64,000 bases of DNA from Metridium senile (taxonomy: Eukaryota > Cnidaria > Anthozoa > Actiniaria > Metridiidae). The position numbers and the translations under genes are program-made. Shown piece after piece: positions 11,509-48,161 of this stretch (its first letter is position 1; the number at the start of each line of letters is the position of its first letter). The notes beneath the pieces are model-generated. The model saw nothing but the letters and a program-made list of their open reading frames with translations, ran no database searches and was not told the origin of the DNA. The DNA is taken from assembly GCA_949775045.1 (NCBI GenBank), contig OX459105.1, positions 6,431,069-6,495,068 of the forward strand. Reading direction: 5' to 3'.

Positions 11509-11742
11509 ATGCTGAAATATGGTGAGTACATGAATGAATGTGTGCCTTCGCGTTTTATGCAAAGAAATAATTTCTACAAACCAAGAGTTAAAACCAATAT
11601 AGACAAACAATCTCTTTCTTATATTGGCACTGAAAGATGGGCTGATCTCCCACCTGACCTAAAAATATTAAATGCGCTTTCATTTGATAGAAAAGTGAAA
11701 GCGTATTTACTATTTGATCAAATTTCTCAATTTTCTAAATAG
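11509..11742 (+). pseudogene. LINE reverse-transcriptase C-terminal tail
   Basis: 77 codons ending SYIGTERWADLPPDLKILN, then a segment with FDRKVKAYLL. The pattern G...W..LP..l......F..k.k.yL matches the terminal segment of CR1/L2-like ORF2, as in 4419-4600 here. No RT core precedes it. A mirrored part of this sequence is also in the short TIR copy near 36830-36920, so the fragment travels with the TIR element. Confidence 0.6.
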
Positions 11743-11933
11743 TATTTTCTTTTAGTCAATCATATACGCTATTTCCAAGTATTACTTAATTGCTTCATAT
11801 AATTCAAAATTCCAATTGTTTACATCATATATATTTTTGCTAAATTATATATATATATATTTTTCTATTTCTAAAACTATATTCTATATTATTTCATAAA
11901 AATGCTTAAACATATTTTTCTGCTCTTTATTAC

Positions 11934-12866
11934 GGTGGCCCATAGGGGACATTCGGTTTTTTTTTTAAATCCAGGGGTTTTTTTATTTCCTGAGGCTAAG
12001 TTTTTTTTCTAAACGCCAAAAGTCGTTTTAACGCCCAGGCTTTTTCTTTAAACGCCCTGGGTTTTTTCTAAACGCCCAGAGTTTCTATTCAAACGCCCAG
12101 GGTTTCTATTCAAACGCCCAGGGCTTTTTCTAAACGCCCAGGGTTTCTATTCAAACCGCTCAGGGTTTTTTCTAAACGCCCAGGGTTTCTATTCAAACGC
12201 CCAGGGTTTTTTCTAAACGCCCAGGGTTTTTCTAAACGCCAAGGGTTTTTATTTTTATACATTTGAGTAAAAACCCTGGGCGTTTAAATAAAAACCCTGG
12301 GCGTTTAGGAAAAACCCTGGGCGTTTGAGTAAAAACCCTGGGCGTTTGAATAGAAACCCTGGGCGTTTAAAGAAAAACCCTGGGCGTTTAGGAAAAACCC
12401 TGGGCGTTTGAGTAAAAACCCTGGGCGTTTGAATAGAAACCCTGGGCGTTAAAAAAAAAAAACCCTAGCTGGGCGTTTGAATAGAAACCCTGGGCGTTTA
12501 GAAAAAAACCCTGGGCGTTTGAATAGAAACCCTGGGCGTTTAGAAAAAAACCCTGGGCGTTTGAATAGAAACCCTGGGCGTTTAGAAAAAAACCATGGGC
12601 GTTTAAATAGAAACCCTGGGCGTTTGGATAGAAACCCTGGGCGTTTAACTAGAAACCCTGGGCGTTTAGAAAAAACCCTGGGCGTTTGAATAGAAACCCT
12701 GGGAGTTAAAACGACTTTTGGCGTTTCGAAAAAAAAATCCTGGGCATAAAAGAAAAAAAAATAAACCACTTAGAAAAAACTGGGCGTTTAAAAAGAAAAC
12801 TTAGCCTCAAAAAAATAAAAAAAACCCTGGATTTCAAAAAAACCCGAGTGTCCCCTATGGGCCACC
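11934..12866. repeat. Capped palindrome with ~21-bp minisatellite
   Basis: The left cap GGTGGCCCATAGGGGACA (11934) and right cap TGTCCCCTATGGGCCACC (to 12866) are inverted. Next inside on both sides are AAATCCAGGG-like and GAGGCTAAG (left) / CTTAGCCTC (right). The interior is made of AAACGCCCAGGGTTTCTATTC units at the left and their reverse complement CGTTTGAATAGAAACCCTGG at the right. The centre lies near 12250-12270 and the right arm is longer. It interrupts the TIR element 11425-13417. Confidence 0.95.
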
Positions 12867-13705
12867 ATACTTTATACCTGATATTCAATTCTGTTAACTC
12901 AATACGACAGAAATGGAGGCTAACTCGAAAACTCCCCAGTATACTTAGCCTTCATGCTCATTTACTATATTTTTTTTAAAGAATAGAATTCATTTGCATA
13001 ACTTTTAAAAAATATAGTAAACATATCAAACTAACAACTATTTCATTCATACTATATATCCATTATTGTAATAATTATTATTCTTAAAAATATTCTAGTA
13101 TATTGTAAATAGTTGTCACTTAATTAATGTTAATGTTTTTCTTCAAAGAGCGAAATAAACTCATTCATTCAATAAACCGCTGTATATAGCTTGGAGATAT
13201 CTACAAGTAAATAGCTACTTCTTCAGTTTTCATGCAGAGGATTTGTGTCACCCAAAACAATCGCCAGCGTAAATCTAATAGAAGCAAGGCACTGAAAGCT
13301 CAAGATGTTCATAACATATGCAGCTAACTGCTTCAGTTATTTCTACCCATACTCCTTTTAGGTCTAGTCGCGTAGTCGCGAAACCGATCGGCGACAACGT
13401 TTTTTCAAATGGCTGTATGTCCTGATGTGTATGTAAAGGTGGTGGTAAAGCTCTTTACTATCGCAATAAATCAAAAGTTATTATTAACAGTTGTGCGTGT
13501 GTGATTGTTGAACGATCAGAATTGTTTCTCAGTCGTAATTCAAACGTCGCATCTCACATGTGCCGAATATAATGCAAATGATTTCAAACAATTGCAATGC
13601 GTTTTGCTCATTTGCATTAGCATTGGCATATGTTGTTTAAACTACGCCTTTTAAAAGGACGTTCGCAGGCATTGTTTCTGCGCATCCTTTCTGCGCGCAC
13701 TGCTG

Positions 13706-13751
13706 AACGCCTGGATGATTTCATTTCATAAAAGAAATCATCCAGGCGTTC
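13706..13751. repeat. Small perfect hairpin
   Basis: AACGCCTGGATGATTTC and GAAATCATCCAGGCGTT flank a short ATTTCATAAAA-type loop. It lies in otherwise featureless repeat-derived sequence between KANK and ENPP. Confidence 0.8.
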
Positions 13752-14044
13752 CACGAAACTAGATGGCGAGCGAGTTGCAACCACGAGCTGCAACCACGAG
13801 AATCGAGAATCTTCATTAACACAGGAAACCCAAACCTGGAGAACCCTATCACAGGAAGCCCAAATCATATGAAATTTGAAGCACACGCGCCAGGAAAATG
13901 TAAAAAATTATCAACAAATTACAAAAATATTGTTTATTATTTCTTTGGATAGTTACTTCACTTATCTTTCCCCTTTCACCTATAAAGCCGGGAGTTGTAG
14001 GTTATGTTTTCGAAACTGGACACAGAGATAAAAATAAAGGAACC

Positions 14045-14170
14045 CTAGAGGTGGTCGAGGTCGCTTACGATAGTGGTCGCTTACAAGAGAGATTTATGTG
14101 GGAAACAAAACGGAAAATAAAAGAGTGGTCGCTTACGGGAGATGGTCGCTTACGAGCGTGGTCGTTCAAA
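14045..14170. repeat. GGTCGCTTACG phrase repeat
   Basis: GTGGTCGCTTACG-like phrases recur about five times within 125 bp. Remnant of a phrase-rich repeat; no gene. Confidence 0.65.
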
Positions 14171-14282
14171 GATAGTCAACTGTATTTTTCGATAATCATG
14201 AATCGCTCAAGATATAGTAAATGCCTAGTTTAAGTAAGGCACACTTACTGCTGTACTTTTCATGGATACACCAGTTAACCTG

Positions 14283-14660
<378 letters not shown>

Positions 14661-14816
14661 CTTTTTTTTACTTACATATAAGTACTTTTCAAGTTAGAAA
14701 AAAAACCTTTGTAATAGTTCATATTTAGTGACTACTAGGCACTATAAAACACAAGTAAAGTTGTAACGAGGTATCGATTCCACTTATATTTCATGTTTCT
14801 GGTTGAATTGAATCAT

Positions 14817-15128
14817 AAGAGCGTATTCGTATAACCCACTTTTAAAATGCAAATGAGAATATGTGTGAAATAACATGTTAATGAGGTGTGAGTGTAGCTA
14901 TTTGCTTTCATGTTTTTCTTTGAGCCACAATCCACTGTGGAGAACATTGATAAAAGTGGTTTCGAGTAAATCTATAAACGTTTTCGTTGTCAATCATGTT
15001 TAAATTTGATTATTTGAAGCCGAGAGCACAACTCACTGAAGCATTTTATAACACGCACACCTAATTAGTATATTATTTTACACACATTCACATTTGCATT
15101 TTAAAAGTGGGTTATACGAATACGCTCT
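14817..15128. mobile_element. MITE, ~300 bp, upstream of ENPP
   Basis: AGAGCGTATTCGTATAACCC, then ACTTTTAAAATGCAAATG, at the left; CATTTGCATTTTAAAAGTGG and then GTTATACGAATACGCTCT at the right. The arms are about 40 bp. It ends two bases before the next element. Confidence 0.93.
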
Positions 15129-15129
15129 A

Positions 15130-15169
15130 TAGAGTGGTTTTCATTGACCCGTGAAACACACTTTTGCCA

Positions 15170-15206
<37 letters not shown>

Positions 15207-15655
15207 CACCCCCTACTCCCTTTGTCCCAGTGGTAGGGGTGATCGGCGGAGGTTTTGAAAACGACCCCTAAAAGGTATGCACAGATAAAAATAACTGTTA
15301 AATGCTTGTTGATTACAACCCCTAAAAGGTACGGCTGTGCGACGTTCTTGCCAGCCAAGCTTACTTTTAGCAACAAAGCAGAGTAAAAATGACCCTTACA
15401 GGTACGGAATCATGTTACGTAACTGATTTTTGAGCCAGAACTCTAAAGGACCGCACAGGAAATATTTTTAACCCTAAAAGTAATGAAAGGTACGCCGATC
15501 ACCCCTACCACTTGGACAAAGGGAGTACACCCCCGGGCACTTTTGTGTATTACTCTTTAATAAACCTTAACTCCATTGTTTCCTTTTGTTGTTATTTGAC
15601 TATTACATTTTAATTATAGTACTCTTTGTTTCACGGGTTAATGAAAACCACTCTA
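15130..15655. mobile_element. MITE family C (AGAGTGGTTTTCATT ends) with nested repeat
   Basis: The left AGAGTGGTTTTCATTGACCC mirrors the right GGGTTAATGAAAACCACTCT. Nested inside are a 35-base G run (15171-15205) and a family D copy whose own ends, GTCCCAGTGGTAGGGGTGAT and ATCACCCCTACCACTTGGAC, are inverted. A second family C copy is at 35995-36165. The right end is about 70 bp from the ENPP promoter motifs. Confidence 0.9.
15206..15535. repeat. Family D repeat (CCCTAAAAGGTACG), copy 1
   Basis: It carries ACCCCTAAAAGGTACGGC, AAAATGACCCTTACAGGTAC and CCGATCACCCCTACCACTTG. Relatives occur at 46978-47135, 51620-52075 (split by another element), 56385-56720 and 57890-57990. Confidence 0.8.
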
Positions 15656-15699
15656 GAAATAGATAACAAATGACCTATTACATGTAAATTGTAACGTAC

Positions 15700-15797
15700 C
15701 CACAATTCCCAGTAGCATGTGACGGAAGTGACATCACCGAAGTATCGTGTAGTGCTACACGACAAGGTCCGTTTCACTGTGCAGTTGCTGTGTGATC
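15700..15797 (+). promoter_or_regulatory. Probable TATA-less ENPP promoter / 5' UTR
   Basis: Directly upstream of the first ENPP codon and just after a MITE. It shows CACAATTCCCAGTAGCATG (resembles the ZNF143/ACTACAATTCCC motif, about 15701-15719). It also shows CGGAAGTG (ETS-like, 15723-15730) overlapping TGACATCA (CRE/AP-1-like, 15729-15736). No TATA box is seen. The motifs are visible; promoter function is inferred. Confidence 0.5.
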
Positions 15798-38400
<22,603 letters not shown>

Positions 38401-38632
38401 TTAGGATGACAATAGGGTATTTTAATGATATTGTCACTTTACATTTTTTTTCATTACAAAAAAAACGGAATCCTCTTCGAAATTCAATCCAAAACAAAAA
38501 TAGTGTCCAAAATTTTCCAAATTATAGTTTAACCGGACATTGTTCTTGGTCCGAGCACTGTCCGGATTAGAGGGTGTTCAATGTTATTACATAATATAAT
38601 TCGCTGCTTTTTTTAGCCATTCAGATGTTATA

Positions 38633-38819
38633 CAGTGGAACCCCGTTAATCCGGCCACTGAACGGACAGCCCAAAGTGGCGGTATTAACGGGGTGGCCGT
38701 ATTAAGCGGGTAAATTTTATAGAGCATTGTATGAGCATGCATTTGTCGGGACATAAAAAACCGGTCGCAATAACGGGGTGACCGTATTAAGCGGGTGGCC
38801 GTAAGGCGGAGTTCCACTG
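38633..38819. mobile_element. pogo/Tigger-like MITE
   Basis: CAGTGGAACCCCGTTAATCC at the left and GGCGGAGTTCCACTG at the right, flanked by TA on both sides. GGTGGCCGTATTAAGCGGGT phrases occur inside. CAGTGGAACC ends with TA duplication are typical of Tc1/mariner-pogo derivatives. It lies in the ENPP 3' flank, possibly within the 3' UTR. Confidence 0.85.
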
Positions 38820-38853
38820 TAAATCAAGCGACAAATTATAGAATGTGATAAGA

Positions 38854-38965
38854 AATAAATTGAGAAAACAACAAACTGAATCGTATACTACATATGTACT
38901 TAGTAAGTTTAGCATACAAAAAAATAGGACATGTTTATTAATGATATTTGAATATTAAGAATAAA
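38854..38965 (+). terminator. Candidate polyadenylation signals of ENPP
   Basis: AATAAA at 38854-38859 and again at 38960-38965 are the first clear signals after the ENPP stop at 38400. If used, the 3' UTR would include the pogo-like MITE. Inference only. Confidence 0.35.
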
Positions 38966-39060
38966 GAATCAAAACTGATAGTTTTCAATTATAATATTCA
39001 TTCAATTATTGAATCATTGCAGTCGGGTCGAAATCATAGAACGTAGAAGTTAAGCTCGCT

Positions 39061-39203
39061 AGAGTACAAACACTAAAAGTGTGCAACATAAATACCACTA
39101 AATACTGCTAAATTATGCAAATTCTTTTGTTCTCTATTGTTTAATCAACACTATTTAGTGGTAAATAGTACAAAGTATTGCGCACTTTTAGTGTTTGTAC
39201 TCT
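39061..39203. mobile_element. 143-bp MITE family G (TAGAGTACAAACACTAAAAG)
   Basis: AGAGTACAAACACTAAAAGT at the left mirrors CACTTTTAGTGTTTGTACTC at the right. The second copy at 43992-44134 has the same length and opposite orientation. Confidence 0.93.
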
Positions 39204-39429
39204 AAAGGGAAAGCGCTAAAGTAGTCAGATAACATCACGTTTTTCAATGAATTTCATTAATTTGTATAAAGTTAAAAATTGGAGAGATAATTTCTTTGTA
39301 TAAACATCAAAACGTTTTCTCTGACTATAAAACTTAGCTGATTTACCAATAACCCATACAACCTAGCGGTCTTAGCTTCTATGTTCTGTGATTTTTTTTA
39401 AATCATAAAAAAACGGATTACGTCTCTAC

Positions 39430-39672
39430 AATACTCCAGTTTCACGTAATCTATCATCGCTGTACTATTTGACAGAAGGCGCGTTTGTACAGGCTAAGCC
39501 TCGATTTGTTGTCAAAATTAAATATTCACAAACCAAGCAAAGCACGAAAAAAAATGTCACCGCTTAACAATGGAAAACACATTTGAATTTAGTCTGAATT
39601 GAGGCTATCCCTGTGCAAATGCGCCTTTTGTCAAATAGTACAACGGTGCTAGATAACATGAAACTGGTCTAT
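39430..39672. repeat. MITE family B, longest copy
   Basis: AATACTCCAGTTTCACGTAA ... AGGCGCGTTTGTACAGGC ... CTGTGCAAATGCGCCTTTTG ... TAGATAACATGAAACTGG. The imperfect arms are inverted. Compare 2105-2264 and 35696-35862. Confidence 0.82.
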
Positions 39673-39689
39673 TGAACAGTGTGGGGAAG

Positions 39690-40110
39690 AAGTTTTCCGT
39701 TATCCGTGATTCACCCTAAATTTGGCCTGTGATTCGTGAAAAGCAAAAAATTTAAGCCGTTATCCGTGAAATCACCTTCGCCCGTGACCCGTGATTTACC
39801 GATTTTCACTGTCGTGACTCGTGATAACGCTAGAATCGGTGATCCGTGAAAACGTGACAGCTTTTCATATAAACGGTTGTGTAAACTAAGATGTTTATTG
39901 CTAACAGTGGTATTCTTTGTATATCTGTTAGATCCAGTTGATATTGATTAACTGTCTAACAAGCGCAACACGTTGCCTAGTAGAAACAACAGAGTTAACA
40001 TCGCGAGTTCTAAAACTGTGATTCGTGAAAACACTTTACGTTACTCCGTGATCCGTGAAATCACGAAAAAACGGCGCGTGATTTGTGATCGGTACCCCAT
40101 CTTCCTCGCC
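39690..40110. repeat. CCGTGATTCGTGAAA phrase repeat
   Basis: TCCGTGATTCACC, GTGATTCGTGAAAA, TATCCGTGAAATCACC, GACCCGTGATTTACC, GATCCGTGAAAACG and similar phrases recur over about 400 bp. No gene is seen. Confidence 0.7.
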
Positions 40111-40485
40111 CTGTTGAATATACACTTATTTCTAATAAACGTTAATTGTTCACGGCTTATATTAAGCAACAGCCGTCAAGCCACGAATTGAATGTTTGAT
40201 TCCGCGACGTTTCGACTGCTACTACTAGTTTAAAGTCTAACAGAAGCAGTCGAACCGTCGCGGTTTCAAGCCTTCGACATTCGCGAGACAAATGAATAAC
40301 ATACCATTTAGTTCTTCATTCTTTTAGAATGAAGACACTAAACCCGTGAATTGAAATAGATATTAGACTAATACACCTTAGCAGTCTCTAATTCCATTGT
40401 TTTCTTTTGTATCTATTTGACTATTACGCCTTGACTATCTAATTGTGTTTCACGGGTTAAATTTCTTTACTCTAAAATGCAAATA

Positions 40486-40687
40486 TAGTGATTTTCCTTC
40501 GTCGGCGAAAGAATAGTCAAAGTAATACATAGTAGTACACACTAATACCACTGTTTTCTTTTGTTTTATTTCGACTATTACTCACTAATCACTTCTTGTA
40601 TTAGTGTAAACTATTAAGAAGTGTATTAAACCAAGAACCAAGAACTAACTAGTCTACTTCGTTGCACGGACGAAGGAAAATCACTTT
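40486..40687. repeat. Inverted-repeat element
   Basis: TAGTGATTTTCCTTCGTCGG mirrors CGGACGAAGGAAAATCACTT. The inside is a TAATAC-rich sequence. Intergenic. Confidence 0.75.
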
Positions 40688-40934
40688 ATATCCATTAAAC
40701 ATTAGCGACTACTAGATATTACAATGTTTGCCATATCTATATATTTTTTATTATTTTTTAGTAGTTAGTGTTTGTATTTCAAGGATATATTGAATGCACT
40801 CTACTCCGATCAAGATTAAAGAGCGAAAGCACAAGAGCGCAAACACTATATCCATGAAATAATATCAAATTGCCGACTGTGGTATAGAATAAAATTGCTA
40901 CACTGTGGCTATTTGTCACTATCGAAGCAAGTAA

Positions 40935-41300
40935 AGTTGTATTTTGTTGTTTCTGATTGAGTTATACTGACTAAATAGTCACTAAACAACAATAATATGT
41001 AACATGATGAAATTTATAACACCGTAAAAAACACTTTACTATTTTTACGGTGTTACAAATTTCATTATATTACCTATCGTTTATATCAAACACCGACGCA
41101 GCCTATAATACTAAATTTACTCGCTATTTTCCAACTAAATATATTTTCTAACTATTTGTTAATAACTATTTTGTTTTTATATATTTAATATGGTTTTAGA
41201 TCTAGTTTTATAGGCTGCGTCGGTGTTTGATATAAACGATAGGTAATATAATGAAATTTGTAACACCGTAAAAAATTGTAAAGTTAAGTCAAATTTTTTT
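40935..41300. mobile_element. Family E element, inverted pair
   Basis: GTAACACCGTAAAA...CACTTTAC and ATATTACCTATCGTTTATAT, CAAACACCGACGCAGCC at the left are answered by GGCTGCGTCGGTGTTTGATA ... TTGTAACACCGTAAAAA at the right. MITE-like. Confidence 0.8.
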
Positions 41301-41454
41301 AGGGTGATATAAATTTCATCTAGAGTTTTCGCTCGACGTTCAAACAGTTTTTATACGGTGTATATCAAAAAAAAATTTTTTTTTTTTTTTTAATTACTTT
41401 TATAATCTATGTAGTCTATGATGTGTAAAATATATTCCATAATGCCGAGAGAAT

Positions 41455-42040
41455 TGCATTGGGGGGAAATCAAGGCAAGCGAATGTCTCCGGAGATAATT
41501 GTACTTTGAAAACATTGAGGCAAGTGAATAAGGTCTATCTCCCAAGAGGATTGTATTAGGAAAACATTGAGGCAAGTGAATAAGGTCTATCTCCCAAGAG
41601 GATTGTATTAGGAAAACATTGAGGCAAGTGAATAAGGTCTATCTCCCAAGAGGATTGTATTGGGAAAACATTGAGGCAAGTGAATAAGGTATATCTCCCA
41701 AGAGGATTGTATTGGGAAAACATTGAGGCAAGTGAATTATAAGGTATATCTCCCAAGAGGATTGTATTGGGAAAACATTGAGGCAAGTGAATAAGGTATA
41801 TCTCCCAAGAGGATTGTATTGGGAAAACATTGAGGCAAGTGAATTATAAGGTATATCTCCCAAGAGGATTGTATTGGGAAAACATTGAGGCAAGTAAATA
41901 AGGTATATCTCCCAAGAGTATTGTATTGGGAAAACATTGAGGCAAGTGAATAAGGTCTATCTCCCAGGAGGATTGTATTGGGAAAACATTGAGGCAAGTG
42001 AATAAGGTCTATCTCCCAAGAGGATTGTATTGGGAAAATA
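41455..42040. repeat. 52-bp minisatellite upstream of TPR gene A
   Basis: About 11 copies of AAGGTCTATCTCCCAAGAGG, ATTGTATTGGGAAAACATTG, AGGCAAGTGAAT. Some units carry an extra TAT (55 bp). It ends about 690 bp before the TPR-A start codon. Confidence 0.97.
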
Positions 42041-42729
42041 CTGATTCAAACAAACGAAAGCGAACTTTAGATTTAAAAATTAAGTTGAATAAGATACGTA
42101 TACACCTGACTAAATATAAATATGAAACATAATTTTGTAAGTGGGAAGTTGAGCCGACATTATACTTGTATCACGTTCATGATATTACGATCACAATGCT
42201 CTTTTTCTGAGTATGATCACATAGGTGCCTAAATTGACCAACTGTTCAATGATTGAGCCAATCTACGCAGATAATTCGTTGCCTAGAGGTGATATTGTGT
42301 AGCAGATTTGAGCGCGTGGGGGAGTGGAGGCGGGGGGCAGTTCTCATTTACATATTTGCCCACTGTCCTTAAACACCTGTCGTGTGTGTTATCATAATAC
42401 AGCGGTTTATCGAAGTTAAACAAAATTGTATCGTTAATCTTGTCGATCTAGACTTACCAGTCTCGTATGCTGTCAATCAATTATCTAGTTTCAAAGTCGT
42501 TTCGAGTGCTATAAATTGTTCCTTTGATTTACCGCTTTTAAAACCTTAAAAACTTAAAACCCACAGAAAAAACCTCAACCCACAAAGTTTATATGTATAA
42601 ATACACCAGTTCTTATCCACCCGTAGTTGAATAAAGTTAGCGAGAGTGATTGGTTGTTGCTTTACAAACAACATTCTTAGAAACCTGAATAGTTCCTTAG
42701 CATCGCACTATGTAAATAGCTGTGGCCTG

Positions 42730-46533
<3,804 letters not shown>

Positions 46534-46597
46534 ATGTTTAGTAGCCCCTGATGTAGCGAACTCGAGTCAGAAATGAAGGAATTCTAACAAATCCTTA

Positions 46598-46607
46598 AAT
46601 AAATAAA
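46598..46607 (+). terminator. Polyadenylation signal of TPR-A
   Basis: Overlapping AATAAATAAA about 65 bp after the stop codon at 46533. Confidence 0.6.
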
Positions 46608-46977
46608 AATTCATACAGACCTTTCAGTAAAAAAATTGATTGAATTAATTAATTAATAGTATTTTGGTAGAGCTAGAGTGTTGTCAAGGCAACCTGTCAT
46701 TGCTAAAATTCATCAAAACGTTGATAGACAATTAGGTTTTTTCGATAGTTAGACTAAACAAACAAGTTTTCCATTGAAATAGAATTGTGTCGTGCAGGTG
46801 GAGTTTCAAATAAGATTGAATATAATAATAACAGCGAAAACATTTCAATGGTCGATTTCACACTAGAAGACCGTCGCCAAACAAATCGCCTGGGCCGACA
46901 AATCGTCTGGTATGAAAACAACACAGCGGTCAAACGACTACGCATGTGCGAAAAAAAACAAACAAGTAAAATGATCC

Positions 46978-47175
46978 AGCACACAAGTCAGTAAAAAATG
47001 GCCCTTAAAGGTACGGATTCATGTTACAAAACTGCTTTTAAGCCAGAACCCTAAAAGGACCCTAAAAGGTACGCAAAGGAAATATTTTCAACACTGAAAG
47101 GTACACCGATCATCCCTATCACTTGGACAAAGGTGGATTCCCACCCCCCACCCCCCCCCCCCCCCCCCCAATCCC
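46978..47175. repeat. Family D copy with a C run
   Basis: AAAAAATGGCCCTTAAAGGT ... CCCTAAAAGGTACGC ... ACCGATCATCCCTATCACTT, then CCACCCCCCACCCCCCCC. Right half of the family D element. The 47176-47690 stretch after it holds nothing I can identify. Confidence 0.75.
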
Positions 47176-47689
47176 CCCTTCAACAACTTTAATTTTAATA
47201 TATTACTAGCAAAAAATAGCATTTATTTCGGTCTTTGCTTGATGCTTTCGAAATATGTGTATATATAATAGGTCGGTATATTACTTAACCTCGATGGCAC
47301 CACAACCACCAGGCCACAGTCTGCAATGTTCATTTATCAGCATTATCGTCACGGGTAGCTTTGTCGGCGAAGTGGTTTACCGCTGGTATCTCACCGCAGT
47401 CTTCCAGGTTCGCGTTTGTTTGATGTGTTATTCTCTCCCATATGCATCACCTAAGGGGTTTTCTTCAGGTTTTCCAGACAAAAATCAAGACAATAGATAC
47501 TGGAATAATTATTCTTAAAAGAAGGTTTATTTTACCTATTTAAAAAAGTGATTCATTTTTTTTTTTTTTTTGGTCTATATTATATTACAAAATGTATCTT
47601 GGATTCGAAGCGGAATACACATCTTTAAATATCTTCTCTTTGGGTAAGTTCTATAACGTTTTTCTTCATTCTCCCTGCAGCATTCAGTT

Positions 47690-47985
47690 TGTACTGGTCA
47701 ATGTAAGCCGTGTTCTTCCTGATCCGATACCTTATTTTCTATAATCATCATCGCAATTATTCACATCATCACCATTATCATCACTTCATCATCATTACCA
47801 TCGTCATTAAAATAATCAGCGCCACCACCATCATCATCATCACCATTATTATTGTCATTATTATCATCATCATCACTGATCATTACCATCCTCATTACCA
47901 TCACTATCGTCATTATTATGATCATCACCATCACCACCACCATCATCATCATACGTATCATCATTCACATTATATTATAAATGTT
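47690..47985. repeat. Imperfect (ATC)n / (CAT)n microsatellite
   Basis: Long run of ATCATCATTACCATCATC-type triplets upstream of TPR gene B. Confidence 0.93.
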
Positions 47986-48161
47986 TTTAATTTTGTATAA
48001 TAAACAAAAATTAAAATAGATAGGTTCCCTCTAAGTACCTGCCATAGATATTCTCATTAAACAGAAAAACGTCTGTTCCTCATTATTTATTCATAATTAT
48101 TGTTGCGGCACCTGCTAAATATATGCTTTACATTCCACTTAGCAAACATATTAAACAAAAA

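Larger units (their letters stand above)
11425..13417. mobile_element. TIR transposon, long copy (TACAGTCATTTG ends)
   Basis: The left end TACAGTCATTTGAAAAAACA, then TTGTCGCCGACCGG, is mirrored at the right by CCGATCGGCGACAACG and TTTTTTCAAATGGCTGTA. Subterminal parts (GTGTGCCTTCGCGTT; GTAAATAGCTACTTCTTCAG) are shared with the short copy 36590-37012. Inside are a LINE-tail ORF (11509-11742) and the nested capped palindrome 11934-12866. No transposase is seen. Confidence 0.85.

Noticed and set aside
47255..47518. 87-codon ORF upstream of TPR-B as a first exon or separate gene
   Set aside because: No family features, no donor leading in frame to TPR-B exon 1, and no support beyond openness.
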